Assembly: GCF_026153295.1 (NCBI RefSeq)
Contig: NZ_CP110616.1
Coordinates: 47,008 to 111,007 of the forward strand
Source of the DNA: Rhodococcus antarcticus
Lineage (GTDB): Bacteria; Actinomycetota; Actinomycetes; Mycobacteriales; Mycobacteriaceae
Reading direction: 5' to 3'
DNA: 64,000 nucleotides
The position numbers were made by a program, and so were the translations under genes. The notes beneath the pieces were generated by a model. The model was given only the letters and a program-made list of their open reading frames with translations. It had not been told where the DNA came from and ran no database searches. Below, piece after piece: positions 17,890-26,328 of this stretch. Position 1 is the first letter of the stretch. Each line of letters opens with the position of its first letter.

Positions 17890-17916
17890 TGTACGACCGA
17901 CCCGCCGAATCGTACA
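17890..17916. promoter_or_regulatory. Inverted repeat TGTACGA-N13-TCGTACA, probable toxin-antitoxin operator
   Basis: Perfect 7-bp arms at 17890-17896 and 17910-17916, centres 20 bp (two helical turns) apart, lie directly upstream of the antitoxin start. YefM-type antitoxins bind TGTACA-like repeats, so autorepression is expected. Confidence 0.6.
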
Positions 17917-17936
17917 AGCACGTCAGTTGCCGATCG

Positions 17937-18380
17937 TCAGTCGAGGCAGAACTCGTTGCCCTCGGGATCCTGCATCACGATGAACCCGGTCTCCATGCGA
18001 CCGTCGGGATCCACCCGACGGACCCGAAGCGCGCCACGGCCCGAGAGGCGGGTGGCCTCGGCCTCCAAGGCCGCCATCCGAACATCGCCCGCGGCTCCCG
18101 GGGCGATCCGCACGTCCAGGTGCAACCGGTTCTTGACGGACTTGCCCTCCAGCACCTTCTGGAAGAACACGCGCGGGCCGGACTCGCCCGCAGGCGGGAG
18201 GGCGGCCGAGCGGCTGTTGCGCTCCTCGGACGGGACTCCCCAGGCGTCGAGGGCCGCCTCCCAGCTGGCGAAGCCCGCCGGTGGGGACTGCACCTCGTAG
18301 CCGAGCACCTCACACCAGAAACCCGCCAGCGCAGCCGGGTCGTCGCAATCGAAGGTGATCTGAACCTCGCGGACCGTCAT
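17937..18380 (-). CDS. VOC-family (glyoxalase/bleomycin-resistance-like) protein
   Basis: A 147-residue single-module VOC protein (VQITFDCDDPAALAGFWCEVLGYE at the N-terminus; GRMETGFIVMQDPEGNEFCLD at the C-terminus). The pattern belongs to the actinobacterial Glyoxalase_6-like subgroup of unknown substrate. ATG 18380 is selected because homology begins there. It is divergent from a Ddn-like reductase gene. Confidence 0.85.
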   Translation of the reverse strand: MTVREVQITFDCDDPAALAGFWCEVLGYEVQSPPAGFASWEAALDAWGVPSEERNSRSAALPPAGESGPRVFFQKVLEGKSVKNRLHLDVRIAPGAAGDVRMAALEAEATRLSGRGALRVRRVDPDGRMETGFIVMQDPEGNEFCLD

Positions 18381-18615
18381 GGCCCGCAACGTACAGACGA
18401 GCAAGGACAACACCGTCGCGCTCTGGACCGACCGCGGCAGGCGGCGCCGAGCTGGTGCAGTCCGAAAGAGGATCCCCTGCCGGACGGACGCGGAAGCGTC
18501 CTCAGACCGCCGGTCCTGCTCCGGTTCGGGTTCCACTACCGGTGCAGGCGGTGATGGGGCTGTCCGGCCGGCGTGTTGTAGACGCGCGCTGGGTGTTGCT
18601 CGGGACCAACGGCAG

Positions 18616-19137
18616 ATGCGCCCGAGGTCCGCAGCGGTGTTGATTGTGCTCGTGGAGCGTCGGAGTCTGGTTGCCCGGGTGGGTGCGGCCGTCCTGCGCG
18701 TTCGATGGATGGTCCGCGCGCCGATCTGGCTGTTCCGGGCCAGGCTCGGTGCGGTGTTCGGTTCCCGGTTGTTGATGATCGAGCACGTCGGGAGGAGGTC
18801 GGGGCTGCGTCGCTATGTCGTGCTGGAGGTCGTTGACCGTCCCAGCCCGGGCTGCTGCGTCGTGGTCGCAGGTTTTGGTCGCCGGGCCCAGTGGTTCCGC
18901 AACGTGGAGGCCAATCCGCACGTACGGGTGTATCTCGGCAGCCGCGCACCTGTCGCGGCGGTCGCTCGCCGTCTCGACGACGGAGCCGCCACCGTCTCGC
19001 TCGGACGTTACGCCGACGCCCACCCGCGCTCCTGGGCCAAGTTCAGACCGGTGCTCGAGCAAACCCTCGGAACCCACATCGACGGTCGCGGGACGGACCT
19101 GCCCATGGTCGCGATCGACGTCGAGCCAGGTCGCTGA
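18616..19137 (+). CDS. Ddn-family F420-type nitroreductase/quinone reductase
   Basis: A protein of about 173 residues. The core (RLLMIEHVGRRSGLRRYVVLEVV, VVVAGFGRRAQWFRNVEANPHVRVYLG, RYADAHPRSWAKFRPVL) matches the deazaflavin (F420)-dependent nitroreductase/quinone reductase family common in actinobacteria. Start codons are ambiguous: ATG 18616, or GTG 18637, 18646 or 18652. Substrate unknown. Confidence 0.78.
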   Translation: MRPRSAAVLIVLVERRSLVARVGAAVLRVRWMVRAPIWLFRARLGAVFGSRLLMIEHVGRRSGLRRYVVLEVVDRPSPGCCVVVAGFGRRAQWFRNVEANPHVRVYLGSRAPVAAVARRLDDGAATVSLGRYADAHPRSWAKFRPVLEQTLGTHIDGRGTDLPMVAIDVEPGR

Positions 19138-19253
19138 CCGATCGGGTCCTGGACTCCCTGCACCCCGGATTCCGTCGTCGACGGTCAGCGGCGGCGTCCA
19201 GCCGCTGGTCGGTCGGCGGGATCAGGTCAGGTCGGGTGTGTGTCAGGTGGGGT

Positions 19254-19679
19254 TCAGGTGTCGTGCCGTGGCCATGCCCACGAGGTTCGGGCGACGGTGA
19301 GGAGCAGGGTCACCTCGAGGAGGCTGCCGATGAGGTAGTAGATCCAGCTCTCGTGGATCGTGAGGGCCCCGACCGAGACTGCGTAGAGCAGGGAGACCGT
19401 GATGTTGGTCGGCCGGTTGATCCGGGCCGGCGCGAGCAGCGAGACGACGATCATCAGGCTGGGCACCACGACGTAGGCGGTGGCCGCGGCGAGGAAGCCT
19501 TGGTCGATCACCGGGCCGGCGTCGGGTACCCGGCCCTGCAGCGACCCGCGGATGACGTCGGCGCGCCAGAAGGAGAAGATGTCGACGTAGGCGAAGACGA
19601 AGAGCACCGTGACCCACAGTCCGCTGAGCACGATCTTCACGTCCGGACGGTGGTCGTGGAGGTGGTCGGTCATGGCCAC
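19254..19679 (-). CDS. Four-helix membrane protein, DUF6326-like
   Basis: A 141-residue integral membrane protein with four hydrophobic helices. The first helix region DVKIVLSGLWVTVLFVFAYVDIFSFW, the motif VVPSLMIVVSLLAPARINRPTNI and the fourth helix fit the DUF6326 family as I recall it. The start may be ATG 19679 or ATG 19673. Function unknown. It is divergent from the histidine kinase gene. Confidence 0.75.
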   Translation of the reverse strand: MAMTDHLHDHRPDVKIVLSGLWVTVLFVFAYVDIFSFWRADVIRGSLQGRVPDAGPVIDQGFLAAATAYVVVPSLMIVVSLLAPARINRPTNITVSLLYAVSVGALTIHESWIYYLIGSLLEVTLLLTVARTSWAWPRHDT

Positions 19680-19796
19680 GAGTCTCGCGTGGCCGGTCCT
19701 GGTTGAACCCGGTCCCGGGGCTACGTCTGGCCTGGCCGAAGGTCCGGGCCGAGTATGGCCGCAGGTCGGGGTCGTGAGGTCACGTCCGGCGCTAGC

Positions 19797-20879
19797 GTGA
19801 GGTCGGTGTACAGATCCCCCGCCGTGCGTGACCGGGTGTTGGCCGCCGTGGTGCTGCTCGGCGCCGTCGTCGAGGCGTTCAGCGGCTATGAGGTCACCTG
19901 GCGCCCGGGCGCTGTCGTCCTCGGCGCGGTCCTCGCCGCGGCCGTCCTGGTGCGCCGCTCACGGCCGGCGACAGCTGTCGTGTCGGCGTTCGGAACGCTC
20001 GCTGCGGTGGACCTCACCACGTACCTCGCCGGGGAGCCTCCTGTCCGGCTGACCGCTGCCGTGGTGGTGCTGGTCCTGTTGTACGCGCTGTTTCGCTGGG
20101 GGTCGTTCCGTGGTGTTCTCCTGGGCTCCGCGTCGGTGGCCGCGGGGTTCGCGGTCGCGGTGCTCACCGATCCCACCGGTGTCCAGGACGCGCTCGGCGG
20201 GGCGACGGTGCTCGCTCTGGCGGGGACCCTCGGGGCGGCGGTGCGCGTCCGGGTTCAAGCGCGGGCTCAGCTGGTGGATCGGGCCAGGCTGCAGGAGCGT
20301 GAGCAGCTCGCCCGCGAGCTGCACGACACCGTGGCCCACCACGTGTGCGCCATCGTGGTGCAGGCCCAGGCTGGACTGGTGCTGGGTCGGAGGTCCTGCC
20401 TCGACGGGGCCGTTGATGCCTTGGACGCCATCGAGGGCGAAGCCACCCGGACGCTGAGCGAGATGCGGGCCATCGTCGGTGGGTTGCGCACCGAGCGGCA
20501 CGGCCTGGCCGACCTCGAGGGGTTGGTCGGGCGATCCGGCGCACTCCAGGTTGCCCTCACCATGACCGGTGACCTGGACGGTCTTCCGCCCGCGGTGGAG
20601 TCGACCATCTACCGGGTGGCGCAGGAGTCCCTGAGCAACGCCACGCTGCACGCGTCGCGGGCGACCCGGGTCTCCATCGAGGTGGTCGGGACCCGGTCGG
20701 AGGTGCAGCTGCGCGTCGTCGACGACGGCAACGGCGCCTCGTCGACCACCACGACGGGTTTCGGCCTGGTGGGGATGCGCGAGCGTGTCACCCTGCTCGG
20801 CGGAACGTTCACCGCCGGCCCGCGGGCGAGCGCGGGGTGGGCTGTGTGCGCCGAGCTCCCCAGGGGAGCGGCCCGATGA
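19797..20879 (+). CDS. NarL-type sensor histidine kinase
   Basis: A membrane sensor of about 360 residues. Hydrophobic helices fill the first 150 residues, then comes the HisKA_3 box (RELHDTVAHHV, phospho-acceptor His) and a C-terminal ATPase domain (VAQESLSNATLHA; GFGLVGMRERV). It phosphorylates the response regulator encoded next, with which it overlaps by four bases (ATGA). The start is uncertain: GTG 19797 is taken, but ATG 19755 and GTG 19806 are in frame. Signal unknown. Confidence 0.88.
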   Translation: MRSVYRSPAVRDRVLAAVVLLGAVVEAFSGYEVTWRPGAVVLGAVLAAAVLVRRSRPATAVVSAFGTLAAVDLTTYLAGEPPVRLTAAVVVLVLLYALFRWGSFRGVLLGSASVAAGFAVAVLTDPTGVQDALGGATVLALAGTLGAAVRVRVQARAQLVDRARLQEREQLARELHDTVAHHVCAIVVQAQAGLVLGRRSCLDGAVDALDAIEGEATRTLSEMRAIVGGLRTERHGLADLEGLVGRSGALQVALTMTGDLDGLPPAVESTIYRVAQESLSNATLHASRATRVSIEVVGTRSEVQLRVVDDGNGASSTTTTGFGLVGMRERVTLLGGTFTAGPRASAGWAVCAELPRGAAR

Positions 20880-21541
20880 CCATCCGCGTCCTGCTCGCCG
20901 ATGACCAGAGCATCGTGCGCGCCGGTCTGACGACGATCCTCAACGCCCAGCCCGGCATCGAGGTCGTCGGCGCTGCCGCCGACGGCCGCCACGCCGTTGC
21001 CCTGGCCCGCCAGGTAAGTCCCGACGTGTGCCTGTTCGACATTCGGATGCCCCTGCTCGACGGTGTCGAGGCGACCCTGCTGCTCGCCGGGCCCGACGTT
21101 GCCGACCCGATCCCCGTCGTGGTGATCACGACCTTCGACACCGACGAGCACGTGCACGCAGCGCTGAAGGCCGGCGCCCGCGGCTTCCTGCTCAAGGGCG
21201 CCCCGCCGGACCAGCTCGTGCAGGCCATCGAAGCCGCTGTCCGCGGCGACGCCCTCATCGACCCAGCTGTCACCGCCCGCCTGCTCGCCGCGTTCGCCCG
21301 CAGCGAGCCACCCACCCGGACGCATCAACCCCTCGCCCCGCTCACCGAGCAGGAGGAGCGCGTCCTGCTCCAGGTCGCACGCGGTCGCACCAACCCCGAG
21401 ATCGGGTCACAGCTGCACATCAGCACCAGCACCGTGAAGTTCCACGTCAGCGCCCTGATGGCCAAGCTGCACGCCCGCAACCGGGTCGAGCTCGCACGCT
21501 GGGCCCACGAGACCGGCAGAACGGCCCCCGGCCAGCAGTAG
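20876..21541 (+). CDS. NarL/FixJ-family response regulator
   Basis: A 221-residue two-domain regulator. The receiver has acidic residues Asp9/Asp10, phosphorylation site Asp55 (CLFDIRMP) and the switch/Lys region (LLKGAPPDQ). The C-terminus is a LuxR-type helix-turn-helix (LTEQEERVLLQVARGRTNPEIGSQLHISTSTVKFHVSAL). ATG 20876 overlaps the kinase stop. A GC-rich hairpin follows the gene. Confidence 0.93.
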   Translation: MTIRVLLADDQSIVRAGLTTILNAQPGIEVVGAAADGRHAVALARQVSPDVCLFDIRMPLLDGVEATLLLAGPDVADPIPVVVITTFDTDEHVHAALKAGARGFLLKGAPPDQLVQAIEAAVRGDALIDPAVTARLLAAFARSEPPTRTHQPLAPLTEQEERVLLQVARGRTNPEIGSQLHISTSTVKFHVSALMAKLHARNRVELARWAHETGRTAPGQQ

Positions 21542-21556
21542 ACCCCCACCACGGTG

Positions 21557-21575
21557 CGCCACCCGGGTGGTGGCG
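21557..21575 (+). terminator. Hairpin after the two-component operon
   Basis: CGCCAC (21557-21562) pairs with GTGGCG (21570-21575) around CCCGGGT, 15 bases after the response regulator stop. There is no clear T-run, so it is a probable actinobacterial terminator rather than a classical intrinsic one. Confidence 0.45.
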
Positions 21576-21597
21576 TCCCCCCGGGTGACCGCCTGAC

Positions 21598-21637
21598 GTC
21601 AAATATCTTTGACAGCAGCGGCCCGGCGGCTTACGGT
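21598..21637 (+). promoter_or_regulatory. Promoter with overlapping operator for membrane protein/XRE pair
   Basis: GTCAAA-TATC-TTTGAC is a perfect inverted repeat at 21598-21613. Its right arm contains a consensus -35, TTGACA (21609-21614), followed 17 bases later by TACGGT (21632-21637) as a TAnnnT -10. A third TTTGAC half-site lies at 21653-21658. A repressor bound here would block RNA polymerase. The XRE protein encoded at 22100 is the obvious candidate. Confidence 0.6.
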
Positions 21638-21683
21638 GAAATGACAAGGAAGTTTGACTTCACATGGTGGGAAGCGGGACCTG

Positions 21684-22103
21684 ATGCCCTTCAAGGAGAA
21701 GAGCACGCTGGCGATGACGACCATCCTCGTCCTCGTCTTCGGGGGGTACTTCACGATTGTCATGGGCAGGGTGTCGCGCTCGCCGGGTCGCGACGTCGCC
21801 TGGGTAGGACTGATGGTCACGGTCGTGGTGATCCTGGTCGTCCTGGCCGCCGCCGCCCATGCAGTGATCGCGATCAGCGCTCCCTCCCAGGCCGGGCACG
21901 AGGACGAGCGCGACAGGTCGTTCGAGCGGCGCGGTGCGCAGGTTTGTGGCTACGTCCTGGCGACGGGGATCGTTGGCGGGCTGACGCTCGCGATGGTCGA
22001 TGCGCCGACCTTCTGGATCGCCCAGGCGCTGCTCGCCGCGCTGGTTCTGGGGGAGGTCGCGAAAGGCGCCACCGTCGTCGCGCAGTACCACCGGGGAGCG
22101 TGA
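21684..22103 (+). CDS. Four-helix membrane protein, co-transcribed with XRE regulator (DUF2178-like)
   Basis: A 139-residue membrane protein with helices at about residues 12-30, 39-62, 87-104 and 110-130 and a charged loop (GHEDERDRSFERRG). The E-R-D-x-x-x-x-x-R pattern in the loop and the coupling to a small XRE regulator match DUF2178-type proteins, whose function is unknown. ATG 21684 is chosen because GGGAAGCGGGA precedes it and the helix pattern starts there. Its stop overlaps the next start (GTGA). Confidence 0.75.
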   Translation: MPFKEKSTLAMTTILVLVFGGYFTIVMGRVSRSPGRDVAWVGLMVTVVVILVVLAAAAHAVIAISAPSQAGHEDERDRSFERRGAQVCGYVLATGIVGGLTLAMVDAPTFWIAQALLAALVLGEVAKGATVVAQYHRGA

Positions 22104-22369
22104 GGGTGGCACGGCCGACCCGCCTGACCAATCACATCGCCGCGCTTCGGGCTGGTGCGGGACGGATGACCCAGCAGGACCTCGCCGCCCGCATCGGTGT
22201 GACCCGCCAGACCGTGAACGCGATCGAGCTCGGCAAGTACTCGCCGTCGCTGGAGGTGGCGTTCAAGATCGCGCGTGAGCTGGGCTTCCCCCTCGAAGGA
22301 GTATTCCAGTACCCCTCTGTGTCGCCGGAGATCGACGGCGGGGAACCCCCATCGACCGATGTCGGCTGA
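22100..22369 (+). CDS. XRE-family HTH regulator (YozG-like)
   Basis: An 89-residue protein consisting of a single Cro/CI helix-turn-helix (MTQQDLAARIGVTRQTVNAIELGKYSPSLEVAFKIARELG) plus a short tail (LEGVFQY) typical of small regulators paired with membrane proteins. GTG 22100 overlaps the preceding stop; GTG 22106 is an alternative. It likely represses its own operon through the operator at 21598-21613. Confidence 0.9.
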   Translation: MRVARPTRLTNHIAALRAGAGRMTQQDLAARIGVTRQTVNAIELGKYSPSLEVAFKIARELGFPLEGVFQYPSVSPEIDGGEPPSTDVG

Positions 22370-22459
22370 TGTGGTACTCGGAGCTCGCTGCTCTCCGACG
22401 TCCGGGGCCTGATCGACGGTTACGCCGGTCAGGGGGCCTCCTCGATCCGGCGAGCTCGC

Positions 22460-22663
22460 TCATCGGCGCTGGGCGTACATGGCGTCGTCGGCGCGGGTGA
22501 TCACCGACGACAAGGTGTCCTGCGTCTTGAGCTGGGTGACGCCGATGGTGACCGTCACCTCCGCGTCGGCGAGGTCCACGGTGGTCTTGCGGAGACGGTC
22601 CCGGGCCTGGCGTCCCACCACCGAGCTGCCACAGCAGCCGCTGATCACGAGAGCGGTGCACAC
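22460..22663 (-). pseudogene. GGDEF (diguanylate cyclase) C-terminal remnant
   Basis: About 67 codons match only the end of a GGDEF domain: RLRKTTVDLADAEVTVTIGVTQ, then SSVITRADDAMYAQRR and a stop. The GGDEF active-site motif and everything upstream are missing, and no start with a ribosome site is present. A broken relic with no expected activity. Confidence 0.6.
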
Positions 22664-23227
22664 GTCGTGGAGCGGCCCGGCGGGGGTGGTGACCTTCGGC
22701 CCTAGCCGGTGTCGCAGAGGTCACGGCACCCTCGAGGTACCCCAGGGGTCGCCCGGGCCGTCAGCGCTCAACGAGGAGCGCAGGCGTACCGGACCACGCC
22801 GGGAAACGTGGTGAACACCCCCGCCGATCCCGCTGCCGTCACGTTCGGGAACCTCCACCATCACGACCACACCCGACCTGAGACCCCTGGGCCCCACGAA
22901 CCCCCGTCACTCAGCTCGTCAAAGCCGATGCCACGGAACGGTGCGGCAGATCCGTCATGACGTCACTCATTCCGCGAGGTCAGATCGCCACGCGCACCAC
23001 TGGCGGCAACCGCATGCCGTCGCGGTCGCGGTCGACAACTGATCATGGGTCTCGCGGGCCGATCCCAGCCCGTGACGGGCGCTATCGCCCCGGCAGCGTC
23101 GCTGGCTCGGCGTGGCGGGGTGGCTGCGGTGCGGCCGGCTGACGGTTGGTGTCAGCGCTGTCCTCGGCCGAGGGGCGCGTCCTTCACCGCAGCGGGTTCC
23201 GATTGCGGCACCTGGCGCTCGCACCGC
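22664..23227. other. Non-coding stretch, nothing recognised
   Basis: Short frames on both strands have arginine-rich, non-protein-like translations. I see no gene, hairpin or repeat here that I would support. Confidence 0.4.
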
Positions 23228-23833
23228 TCAGTCCGTCACTCGGGCTGGCGCTCCGGTGGAGTCCTGGGCGTTGGCGGCGTCGGCTCCTGCGGGGTCCCTG
23301 GCCTTCTTGACCAGGGCCGCCACCTCGTGGGCCAGCCCGATCTGCGGTCCGCCGATGAGCTCCCAGGCTCGAGCGATGCCGACGAGGAAGCACACGATGA
23401 CCAGCACCGCGATCGTGTCGACGGTGCCGGCGTCGTCGGGGTGCGCGAGGACCTGGAGGCCGGACACCAGCTGAACCACGAAGGTGGTGGCCAGGCTGAG
23501 CAGGAACACCACGTCCCACGCGTCGTGCCAGCGCTTGGTCCCGGCGCGCACGAGCACGATCAGCTAGGCGGCGACGAAGCGCAGGCCGAGGATCGACGCC
23601 GTCAGGGTCGACCACCCGATCTTCCTGCCCGGGACCAGCGCGAACAGCGACACCACCAGGGAGTTGCTGAACGCGCTCATCGCGGCCGCGCCGCGCAGCC
23701 GTTGGAGCTGGCTGGTCCCGACGCCGGTGAGGTGGCCCTGCGAGACGGAGATGGCCACGAACAGCAGCCCGATCAAGGCACCAGCGACGCCTGCGCTGGC
23801 GAGGAAGAAGTCCTTCGCCCCATCCGGAACCAT
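23228..23833 (-). pseudogene. Membrane protein interrupted by an in-frame TAG
   Basis: One reading frame runs from ATG 23833 (preceded by GGAGG, 8 bases) to a stop at 23228 but is cut by TAG at 23564-23566. The N-terminal part (FFLASAGVAGALIGLLFVAISVSQ; SNSLVVSLFALVPG) and the part after the stop (WDVVFLLSLATTFVVQLVSGLQVL; VLVIVCFLVGIARAWELIGG) are both hydrophobic and fit together as about five helices. It looks like a recent nonsense mutation in a membrane protein of unknown function. A sequencing error is possible. Confidence 0.65.
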
Positions 23834-24075
23834 GCCACCATCCTCCTCCACCCACCACGACGGCACAGGGGCCACACGTCACCACACAGGCCGGGACGCG
23901 CCTCAGTGTCCGGCTGGGGCGGGCGATCGCTGACCGGTCAGCGATCGGTGAACGGAACGGGGATCTCCTTGGGTCCTTCTGCTCGGTCCTGCTGGACGCT
24001 GCCACGTGACGTGCAACGGTCGGGGACACTGTCGGTGAGGGTGCGGACCAGCGCTCCCGGGGGAGGGTCTAGAGG

Positions 24076-24318
24076 GTGACGTACTCGCTGTGTGTGTACG
24101 CACAGAGGTGGCCGGAGCTGTGGGCGGTGTTGCCGTCGGATGAGGCCCGACGCTCGTTGTCAGCGACGTTGGCCAGTGGTCGGCTGGAGGGGATGGAGCC
24201 TGACCGGGAGCTGGTGGTCGCGTTGGTGGCGCAGGCCCGGGGGGAGGTGACCGCGGACGAGCTGGTTGCCCGGTTGGTGGCCGAGGCGTCGGTCGCCGCA
24301 CCGGTCGAGGGGTTGTGA
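24076..24318 (+). CDS. Fic antitoxin (VbhA-like inhibitory domain)
   Basis: An 80-residue protein whose C-terminal half matches antitoxin VbhA-like domains (RRSLSATLASGRLEGMEPDRELVVALVAQARGEVTADELVARL). It carries the class I Fic inhibitory motif (S/T)xxxE(G/N) as SGRLEG, whose Glu would block ATP in the toxin active site. It starts at GTG 24076 after GGGAGGG, and its stop overlaps the toxin start (GTGA). It forms a class I Fic pair with the next gene. Confidence 0.8.
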   Translation: MTYSLCVYAQRWPELWAVLPSDEARRSLSATLASGRLEGMEPDRELVVALVAQARGEVTADELVARLVAEASVAAPVEGL

Positions 24319-25148
24319 GCGGGGGCCAGTTCGCGCGGGATCAGGCGGAGTGGCGGTGGCGGGCGTACTTCATGCCCGACACGACCACGTTGCGGAAGAA
24401 CCTGGGGATCATCGACCCGGAGGCGCTACGGGCGGTGGAGTACCGGATCTCCTCGGTGCGCAGGCAGCAGCTCGACCAGGGCACGGTGGTGGTGCCGCGG
24501 ACGTTCGATGACGCGCACCTCGTGGCGGTGCACCGGCACTTGTTCGGGGACGTGTACCCGTGGGCGGGGCAGCCGCGGACGGTGAACATGGCCAAGGACG
24601 GGCGCAACTTCGCCGATGTCGAGCACGAGGTGATGGGGCAGGTGTGGGAGGCCAAGGTGGTGGTGGCCCGCACCCCGTGGGAGCGGTTGGACCGTGAGGA
24701 GTTCGCGGTTGCCATGGCCGAGGTGACGGCGCACCTGAACTTCGCGCACCCGTTCCGGGAGGGCAACGGTCGCACCACCCGGGTGCTGCTGGAGCACCTG
24801 GCTGAGCGCACCCCGTTCGCCTTGGACTTCACCCGGGTGTCGGCGCAGGTGTGGAACCAAGCCAGCGCCGCGTCCATGCCCACCGGTCGGGGTGAGGCCC
24901 CAGACCTGGCCCCGTTGGTGCCGGTGTTCCGCGCTCTCACCGTGGATCGTGACCCGCCGTCACCGGCGCGGGGGCAAGGGTTGGAACGCTCAGTGCAACG
25001 CTCGCCGGGGCAGCTCGCCGCCCTAGCCAACCCTCACCGGATGCCGCTCACAGCCCTCCAGCGGCAGCAGGACAGCACCCGGCTTCGTGATCAGGCCTCC
25101 ACGGTGGACCTGCCCAGGGGGCCGGCCGAGCGCCAGCAGGGTCGCTAG
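24315..25148 (+). CDS. Fic-domain AMP-transferase toxin
   Basis: A 277-residue Fic protein with a perfect core motif HPFREGNGRTTR (HxFx(D/E)GNGRxxR) and the flap region VHRHLFGDVYPWAGQPRTVNM. Such enzymes AMPylate target proteins (DNA gyrase and topoisomerase IV for the VbhT/FicT group). The C-terminal 80 residues are polar, Gln/Arg-rich and probably disordered. It overlaps the antitoxin gene and its 3' end overlaps a convergent gene by four bases. It sits at the edge of the relaxase operon, as in conjugative VbhT systems, but no translocation domain is obvious. Confidence 0.88.
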   Translation: MSGGQFARDQAEWRWRAYFMPDTTTLRKNLGIIDPEALRAVEYRISSVRRQQLDQGTVVVPRTFDDAHLVAVHRHLFGDVYPWAGQPRTVNMAKDGRNFADVEHEVMGQVWEAKVVVARTPWERLDREEFAVAMAEVTAHLNFAHPFREGNGRTTRVLLEHLAERTPFALDFTRVSAQVWNQASAASMPTGRGEAPDLAPLVPVFRALTVDRDPPSPARGQGLERSVQRSPGQLAALANPHRMPLTALQRQQDSTRLRDQASTVDLPRGPAERQQGR

Positions 25149-25480
25149 TCCTGGCCGTGGTCGCCGTCGGCGTGCGCCGACGCATTCGGCTCTGACGTCG
25201 TGGCGGTGGTGGTCGTCCGCTTCGCGCGGGGTGCGGCCGGCACGATCAGGCCGGCGTTGCGGAGGTCCTTCGCGGTCCACCCGCCGGCCAAGGCCAGGCC
25301 GTAGGAGACGCGGGCGGCGTCGGCCGCTTCCTGCTCGGCCGAGCGCGCTTCCTCGACCAGGGCGACCTTGGTCTTGTGGGCGTCGATCTGGTTGCCGAGG
25401 TCGTTGACGAGGGCGATGCGCTCGCGCAGCAGCTCCTTCGCCAGTGCCGCCGCGGCACTCTTGCCCGTGGTCTCGGTCAT
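25145..25480 (-). CDS. Coiled-coil hypothetical protein of the mobilizable element
   Basis: A 111-residue protein (to 115 if it starts at 25492). A long amphipathic helix with heptad-like pattern (LAKELLRERIALVNDLGNQIDAHKTKVALVEEARSAEQEA) is followed by a small helix-turn segment (LALAGGWTAKDLRNAGLIVP) and a Thr-rich tail. Similar small proteins are often found beside actinobacterial relaxase genes, where they may bind DNA. I do not recognise a defined family. Confidence 0.6.
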   Translation of the reverse strand: MTETTGKSAAAALAKELLRERIALVNDLGNQIDAHKTKVALVEEARSAEQEAADAARVSYGLALAGGWTAKDLRNAGLIVPAAPRAKRTTTTATTSEPNASAHADGDHGQD

Positions 25481-25759
25481 CGTTGTCTCCACCCCTCAGT
25501 GTTGCGGCCCCAGGTAGACCACCTGGTGCCGTCCTCCCCGTACACAGCCGATCCTTCGAGCCGGTCGCCGGGTCCAGGGGGGACCGGAGGTCCCGTGCGG
25601 AGCACCGTGGTAGCGCCCTTGACGTGGTGGCCGGTGCGCAGATCCTACCGGCGAGGGGAGGGCCCACCCCACCGAATCCCGAGCGATCGACCAGCACTCC
25701 GACCGGAGTTGCCGTGGTCGCCGAACCGCTGCCATCCGGAGAGCAAGATATCTAATCAC

Positions 25760-25819
25760 CCGTCTGATTGCGCCTGCGGCGCTTCCCAGACGGCGGGAGA
25801 GGGGTCACACTGGGTGTGA
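25760..25819. other. Cluster of inverted repeats upstream of mob genes (candidate oriT)
   Basis: CCGTCTG (25760-25766) pairs with CAGACGG (25787-25793), enclosing a nested GCGCC-TGC-GGCGC (25770-25782). It is followed by TCACAC-TGG-GTGTGA (25805-25819). Three dyads in 60 bp directly before MobC and the relaxase are what an origin of transfer looks like. The nick site cannot be assigned. Confidence 0.45.
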
Positions 25820-25893
25820 ACGCTGCGCTGGGCCGGGGGATCGAGGTCAGCCGCGGCGCGGCCAGGGACCGAGAACGGGTGGGGGTGGGTGCG

Positions 25894-26328
25894 GTGTCGG
25901 AGCTGGAGCAGGGCGACGACGGGCGCCGGGCGGGATCGCTGCGCCGTCGGCGCGCCACCGGTGGCCGGCCGAACAAGGTGACGGTGGTGTTCACCGACGC
26001 CGAGTTCGCCGACGTATCGGCCCGTGCGGCGGCCCAGCGGGTGACGGTGCCGCACTACCTCGCCCGCATCGGACTCGCCGGCGGTGAGGCGGCGGTCGCG
26101 GAGCGGGAGTCCCGGCAGTTCGTGCTGCACCAGCTGGTGATGCTCACCGCCCAGGTGCAGCGGATCGGGGTGAACGTGAACCAGGTGACGCGGTTGCTCA
26201 ACGGCACCGGGGAGGTCGCCGGGTACGCGGCCGGCACGTTGGCGGCGGCGGAGCGGGCCATCACCGCCCTGGAGCGGTCGGCGTCCACGTGGGCCGATGA
26301 CGGTGTCGTGCCGAGGTACCGCTGGTGA
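25894..26328 (+). CDS. MobC-type mobilization protein
   Basis: About 144 residues. An N-terminal ribbon-helix-helix-like region (GRPNKVTVVFTDAEFADVSARAAAQRVTVPHYLARIGL) precedes the MobC signature region (QVQRIGVNVNQVTRLLNGTGEV). MobC proteins help the relaxase open oriT. The start is uncertain: GTG 25894 is used, but the frame is open from 25768. The stop overlaps the relaxase start (GTGA). Confidence 0.82.
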   Translation: MSELEQGDDGRRAGSLRRRRATGGRPNKVTVVFTDAEFADVSARAAAQRVTVPHYLARIGLAGGEAAVAERESRQFVLHQLVMLTAQVQRIGVNVNQVTRLLNGTGEVAGYAAGTLAAAERAITALERSASTWADDGVVPRYRW

